64,000 nucleotides of DNA from Robertmurraya_A mangrovi (GTDB taxonomy: Bacteria > Bacillota > Bacilli > Bacillales > Cytobacillaceae), in the NCBI RefSeq assembly GCF_034427655.1, contig NZ_JAXOFX010000021.1, forward strand, positions 1-64,000, written 5' to 3'. The notes below the pieces were generated by a model. The model had not been told where the DNA came from and searched no databases. It worked only from the letters and a program-made list of their open reading frames with translations. This document shows positions 60,381 to 64,000 of this stretch, one piece after another. Both the position numbers and the translations under genes were made by a program. Each line of letters starts with the position of its first letter. Within the stretch, counting starts at the first letter, position 1.

Positions 60381-60934
60381 TCTTTGTTACGGGCGGTGTA
60401 AGAAGTGGAAAAAGTAGTTTTGCAGAAAGGCTAGCGGAAATGGAATCAATCAGAACCGAGGGGTCTCTACATTATATAGCTACAGGAGTAAACTCTGATT
60501 CGGAGATGGCAAAAAGAATCGTTAGACATCAACAAGAAAGAACAAATAGCGAATTAGACTGGAATACATGGGAACAGTCCCATAATGTTGGAAACCTTGC
60601 GCCTAAATTTTCGAATAAAGACATCATCTTGTTGGATTGCTTAACAACCCTATTAAATAATGAATTTTTTACTCGTCATCAGGATTGGGATGAGAAGTTT
60701 CAATTAGAAGTACAAGACTGGATTTTAACGGGTATTGATCAATTGAGGGAGAAGTGTCACACACTTATTGTTGTAAGCAATGAATTATTACATGAAGGAT
60801 TGCTTAATAATGATCTCGTTTTTATCTATGGTCGTTTAATTGGACGGTTACATCAGCAACTAGTAACTAACGCGGATCAAGCTTATTTAATTGAGTCGGG
60901 TATTCCAATCTTAATGAAGGGGGAGAGAAGATGA
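60359..60934 (+). CDS. cobU: adenosylcobinamide kinase/guanylyltransferase CobU
   Basis: Bifunctional enzyme that phosphorylates adenosylcobinamide and transfers GMP to it. The 191 residues start at GTG 60359 with GGAGGTG eight bases upstream. P-loop GGVRSGKSSFAE at the N-terminus, HYIATG for the kinase site with R-H-Q-x-R (RIVRHQQERTNSEL), and DCLTTLLNNEF plus VVSNELLHEG complete the family set. It overlaps cobD by 22 bases and cobQ by 4 bases. Confidence 0.95.
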   Translation: MANTSRLVFVTGGVRSGKSSFAERLAEMESIRTEGSLHYIATGVNSDSEMAKRIVRHQQERTNSELDWNTWEQSHNVGNLAPKFSNKDIILLDCLTTLLNNEFFTRHQDWDEKFQLEVQDWILTGIDQLREKCHTLIVVSNELLHEGLLNNDLVFIYGRLIGRLHQQLVTNADQAYLIESGIPILMKGERR

Positions 60935-62439
60935 AGGGGGTTATGATACAAGGAACGGCATCGGATGTGGGAAAAAGTTTTATTGTCACTGCCTTATGCC
61001 GACTCTTTGTTAATGAAGGGTATAAAGTTACACCATTTAAGTCTCAAAACATGTCCAATAATTCTTACGTAACCCTTGATGGAAAAGAGATTGGAAGAGC
61101 TCAAGGAATTCAAGCAGAGGCGGCTAAAATAGAAGCGACCGTTTGGATGAATCCAATTCTCTTGAAACCAAGATCGAATTTACAGTCCGAAGTAGTTTAT
61201 TTAGGAAAAGCGGAGCAAGTATTGTCTGGAGTAGGATATCGTGAAACTTTTTACGAAAAGGGACTTGCAGTGATTCAGTCTGCCTTAACAGAACTACAAA
61301 AAGAATTTGATGTCGTCATTATCGAAGGTGCCGGTAGTCCAGTAGAAATCAATTTAAAAGATAAAGAGCTTGTGAATATGAAAGTGGCAGAAATAGCTGA
61401 TGTTCCGGTCATTCTTGTAGCTGATATTGACCGTGGAGGGGTATTCGCCAGTATTGTAGGGACTTTAGAGCTCTTAACTGAAGATGAGAGACGACGAGTG
61501 AAAGGGGTAATAATTAATAAATTCCGGGGAGATATCCATCTTTTTGAAGACGGCATAAGTTGGTTAGAAGAGAAAACTGGAATTCCTGTATTAGGAGTGC
61601 TTCCTTATATAGAAAATCATATGATTGATGGTGAAGATTCTTTATCCATTCAAAATAATGGTAAAAGTGAAGGGGCTGACCTAGACATCGCTGTCATCCA
61701 GTTACCTTTTATATCAAATTATAGTGATATAGAACCGTTTATGTTAGAAGAAGATGTCCGTGTGCGTTGGGTAAAAAACGCGGCGGAATTCGGAAATCCG
61801 GATGCTGTTATTATTCCTGGAACGAAGAGTACGATAAAGGATTTACAGTACATAAAACAAAACGGCCTGGTCGATAGGATTTATCATCATATTGAGAAAG
61901 CTAAACCAATCATTGGAATATGTGGTGGATTTCAAATGTTAGGGAAGGAACTGATTGATGAAGCAGGGACAGACACCGGTACCCTTGATAGTCGAAAGAA
62001 GGGTTTAAATATCATTCCGGCAGTAACAACCTTTTATCAGCATAAAGAAACTGTCCGTACCAAAGGAAGGTTTCACCCTTCTACAAAACTTAGCTTAAAG
62101 CGAGAAGTAGAGGGTTATGAAGTTCATTTAGGTAGGACAGAAATTGAGAATGGCTGTTATTTTTTAGAGTTAGATAATGGCCAAGCGGAGGGGTATTACG
62201 ATAAGGGTGGAAAAGTGATTGGTACGTATATCCATCACCTTTTTCATAATGATGAATTGAGAAATCATTGGCTGAATCAAATACGTGAAAGTAAGGGTCT
62301 GCCTCGAAGGAAAGTGCTTGAGACGGCTAGTTTAAAAGCACAAAAGTATGATGAGTTGGCTAACCATGTTATGAGCCATTTGAATTGGGAGCAAGTTTTA
62401 TCAATTGTAAACGGGAGAAAACAAAATGAAGTGGATTAA
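60931..62439 (+). CDS. cobQ: cobyric acid synthase CobQ
   Basis: Amidates four side chains of adenosylcobyrinic acid diamide using glutamine and ATP. The 502 residues include the N-terminal P-loop-like MIQGTASDVGKSFIVTALCR, the middle PVILVADIDRGGVFASIVGTLELL and the C-terminal class I glutaminase with the nucleophile in IGICGGFQMLG and the catalytic His in GTYIHHLFHN. Its start overlaps cobU by four bases (ATGA). Although this step lies in full corrin synthesis, the early cbi genes are not in the window, so it may serve salvage of cobyrinic acid derivatives or be fed by genes elsewhere. Confidence 0.96.
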   Translation: MKGVMIQGTASDVGKSFIVTALCRLFVNEGYKVTPFKSQNMSNNSYVTLDGKEIGRAQGIQAEAAKIEATVWMNPILLKPRSNLQSEVVYLGKAEQVLSGVGYRETFYEKGLAVIQSALTELQKEFDVVIIEGAGSPVEINLKDKELVNMKVAEIADVPVILVADIDRGGVFASIVGTLELLTEDERRRVKGVIINKFRGDIHLFEDGISWLEEKTGIPVLGVLPYIENHMIDGEDSLSIQNNGKSEGADLDIAVIQLPFISNYSDIEPFMLEEDVRVRWVKNAAEFGNPDAVIIPGTKSTIKDLQYIKQNGLVDRIYHHIEKAKPIIGICGGFQMLGKELIDEAGTDTGTLDSRKKGLNIIPAVTTFYQHKETVRTKGRFHPSTKLSLKREVEGYEVHLGRTEIENGCYFLELDNGQAEGYYDKGGKVIGTYIHHLFHNDELRNHWLNQIRESKGLPRRKVLETASLKAQKYDELANHVMSHLNWEQVLSIVNGRKQNEVD

Positions 62440-63217
62440 AGGGTTTTTAATTAATCTACAATTTTTTACTAGTATCCCAATTCCTATTGCACTCCCAATG
62501 GATCAAGGTCATTTAAGGCATGCGATCAAAACTTTTCCCATATTAGGTTTGTTTCAAGGATTACTATACGCCTTAATATTATTTTTACTTACGGAATGGT
62601 CACCCTTTTCAGCTTTGGCAATCGCTTTCCTTCTTTGGTTGCTCACAATAGTAATAACTGGAGGAATTCATCTAGATGGCTGGATGGATGCGAGTGATGC
62701 TTATTTTTCCTATCAAAGTACTGAAAAACGATTAGAAATCATGAGTGATCCGAGGACGGGTGCTTTCGGTGTACTTTCGGTCTTAGTATTGTTAAGCTCT
62801 CGTTTTTTGTTCATCTACGAGATTATTGAAAGGGTCAATCTTGTTTCCTATTTATTGATTGCGCTCATCCCGTTTTTTAGTAAATTAGTGATGGGGATGC
62901 TTCTGTTAACGGTTCCTTCAGCTAAAGATAAGGGATTGGCAATCATGTTTCAACAAGCTGCAAAGCCTAGCTCTCTAGCAGCGTATCCTTTCTATATCGT
63001 CATATGCATTGCTCTACTCACATTTCTAGATCTCTATTTAATTGTTCTAGCGCTCATTCTTAATCTGGTTGCGTTAGGGTGTTACTTTGTTATTCGTGCT
63101 AAAGTTCGAAGATGGTTTGGTGGAATCACAGGAGATGTAGTAGGAGCTTCTGTAGAAGGGACGGAGATATTGCTATGGATGACCGTGTGGTTATTACACT
63201 ATTTCGTCATGGGCTAA
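62426..63217 (+). CDS. cobS: adenosylcobinamide-GDP ribazoletransferase CobS
   Basis: Membrane enzyme that joins adenosylcobinamide-GDP with alpha-ribazole (phosphate) to give cobalamin (phosphate). The 263 residues have six or so membrane helices. Marks are LQFFTSIPIPI, GGIHLDGWMDASDAYFSYQSTEKRLEIMSDPRTGAFGVL with the acidic metal site, and the late GGITGDVVGASVEGTEILLW. The start overlaps the cobQ end by 14 bases, and the cobC start lies inside its 3' end. Confidence 0.95.
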   Translation: MKWIKGFLINLQFFTSIPIPIALPMDQGHLRHAIKTFPILGLFQGLLYALILFLLTEWSPFSALAIAFLLWLLTIVITGGIHLDGWMDASDAYFSYQSTEKRLEIMSDPRTGAFGVLSVLVLLSSRFLFIYEIIERVNLVSYLLIALIPFFSKLVMGMLLLTVPSAKDKGLAIMFQQAAKPSSLAAYPFYIVICIALLTFLDLYLIVLALILNLVALGCYFVIRAKVRRWFGGITGDVVGASVEGTEILLWMTVWLLHYFVMG

Positions 63218-63783
63218 CAGAAGCAAACAGGAGAAAGGAATATTTGGGGTGGACGGACTCACCTTTATGTTTTTCTCATAGTCCATCAAATATGGATTAC
63301 TATGAATTATATTTTTCAAGCGATTTAAATAGATGTATAGCAACCTTAAAGAAATATGCTCCAGATGTTAAACCCCATCTATTAACGGAGTTTCGAGAAA
63401 TGAACTTTGGGGTTTTTGAAGGAAAAACTTATGAACAACTTAAAGACTGTGAAGATTACCAGAAATGGATAGCCTGGCCTTTTAAACATACTCCTCCTAA
63501 TGGTGAGGCGTTTGAAGATTTTTCAATCAGGATTGAGGATGGATGGCAAAAGGTCATTAATACTATTGAAAAAAAACAGGCTCGAAAGACATTAATTATG
63601 ACACACGGTGGAGTGATTCGTTACTTATTAACCACATACGCTCCTAATAAACGAGAGTTCTGGGATTGGTCTGTTTCTCATGAGATGGGGTATGAGCTTA
63701 TTTTCGATAGAGATGGTTTAAGGAGGGGAGAGCGGTGCACTTTGTTACGGGAGGTGCCTTTAACGGCAAACGAGCATGGGTAA
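63175..63783 (+). CDS. cobC: alpha-ribazole phosphatase CobC (phosphoglycerate mutase family)
   Basis: Removes the phosphate from alpha-ribazole phosphate or cobalamin phosphate. The best start is ATG 63175 (MDDRVVITLFRHGLTEAN), with GGAG eight bases upstream and inside cobS; this gives 202 residues. Histidine phosphatase marks are LFRHGLTEAN, YFSSDLNRCIATLKKY, LTEFREMNFGVFEGKTYEQL and LIMTHGGVIRYLL. The gene overlaps the next start by about 49 bases. Context favours CobC over a glycolytic phosphatase. Confidence 0.88.
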   Translation: MDDRVVITLFRHGLTEANRRKEYLGWTDSPLCFSHSPSNMDYYELYFSSDLNRCIATLKKYAPDVKPHLLTEFREMNFGVFEGKTYEQLKDCEDYQKWIAWPFKHTPPNGEAFEDFSIRIEDGWQKVINTIEKKQARKTLIMTHGGVIRYLLTTYAPNKREFWDWSVSHEMGYELIFDRDGLRRGERCTLLREVPLTANEHG

Positions 63784-64000
63784 AGAATTTATTGAATAAC
63801 GAATGTCACTGGATTTCCTCCTATCAAGGAGAAGAATTTCCAAACCCTACAACCTTTAAAGGAAAGGTCGTTTTAGAGGGAATGGAGCAATGGACGAAAA
63901 AGTATTCTCGGGAACATTGGCGAGAAAATTTAAAACAATGGTTAGTATGGGAAAAGGAATCAGCTGATAGACAAGTCATTGTGATTGGAACAGATATCAT
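63735..64000 (+). CDS. CobU-like P-loop protein, partial at window end
   Basis: An 88-codon open frame running off the window, starting at GTG 63735 after AGGAGGGGAG. It reads VHFVTGGAFNGKRAWVKNLL, a CobU-type N-terminus with a P-loop in which the Ser/Thr after GK is Arg (GGAFNGKR), unlike the intact GGVRSGKS of cobU in the same operon. The sequence then diverges (WISSYQGEEFPNPTTFKGKVVLEGMEQW). It is probably the short CobU-like paralogue often found in Bacillus cob operons. Whether it binds nucleotide is doubtful. Confidence 0.75.
   Translation, partial: MHFVTGGAFNGKRAWVKNLLNNECHWISSYQGEEFPNPTTFKGKVVLEGMEQWTKKYSREHWRENLKQWLVWEKESADRQVIVIGTDI

Overview
The window is a low-GC Bacillaceae chromosome segment (Bacillus sensu lato). 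The evidence is an rRNA operon end followed by a tRNA cluster, the sigW-rsiW-cdaA-cdaR-glmM-glmS order, a glmS ribozyme, a T-box argS, AGGAGG-type ribosome binding sites with TTG/GTG starts, and a Spo0E-type sporulation phosphatase.

Layout. 1-1.3 kb: 3' end of 23S rRNA, 5S rRNA and eight tRNAs. 1.5-10.3 kb: arginase, a small Spo0E-like gene absent from simple ORF lists, the sigma-W stress regulon head (sigW, rsiW), the c-di-AMP cyclase pair (cdaA, cdaR), and glmM and glmS behind a glucosamine-6-phosphate ribozyme. 10.336-33.901 kb: a complete 23,566-bp Tn7-like transposon whose ends I could place to the base. It has matching TGTTTT termini, a 5-bp GCAAG target duplication, four abutting 20-bp TnsB-type sites at the glmS-proximal end and three spaced sites at the other. 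It carries tnsA, tnsB, tnsC and tnsD (tniQ) at the distal end and a second, separate tniQ at the glmS end. Cargo is a Zn/Cd/Co efflux module (czcO, czrA-like, czcD, ynfA-like), a copper/thiol-redox module (ytkA-like, copC, copD, bdbD, bdbC, sco), cadC-cadA, an orphan HEPN-like protein, and an MqsR-type toxin with a Zn-ribbon/HTH/Panacea antitoxin followed by an internally duplicated protein of unknown function. The element sits in the last codons of a chemotaxis receptor gene convergent with glmS. The transposon end supplies a substitute C-terminus, and the 14 lost native codons plus stop remain beside glmS.

33.8-39.2 kb: chemotaxis receptor, fabZ, and an ECF sigma factor with a DUF4179 partner. 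39-42.5 kb: adhE behind a perfect Rex operator, a perfect cre site and a small upstream gene. 42.5-47.3 kb: single genes (lipoprotein, acetyltransferase, PNPOx-like, lipid kinase, DedA, TauE/SafE). 47.3-49.6 kb: argS with its T-box, with a 150-bp dispersed repeat on both sides. 49.7-54.4 kb: rodA, mgtE, an unknown protein and sfsA.

54.5-64 kb: one long cobalamin operon behind a B12 riboswitch. It encodes uptake (btuF, btuC and a btuD-cbiZ fusion) and corrinoid salvage and nucleotide-loop assembly (cbiB, cobD, cobU, cobQ, cobS, cobC), and ends in a second CobU-like gene cut by the window edge. Most genes overlap or abut, which implies tight co-expression.

All calls rest on reading the sequence and recognising motifs; no database search was possible.
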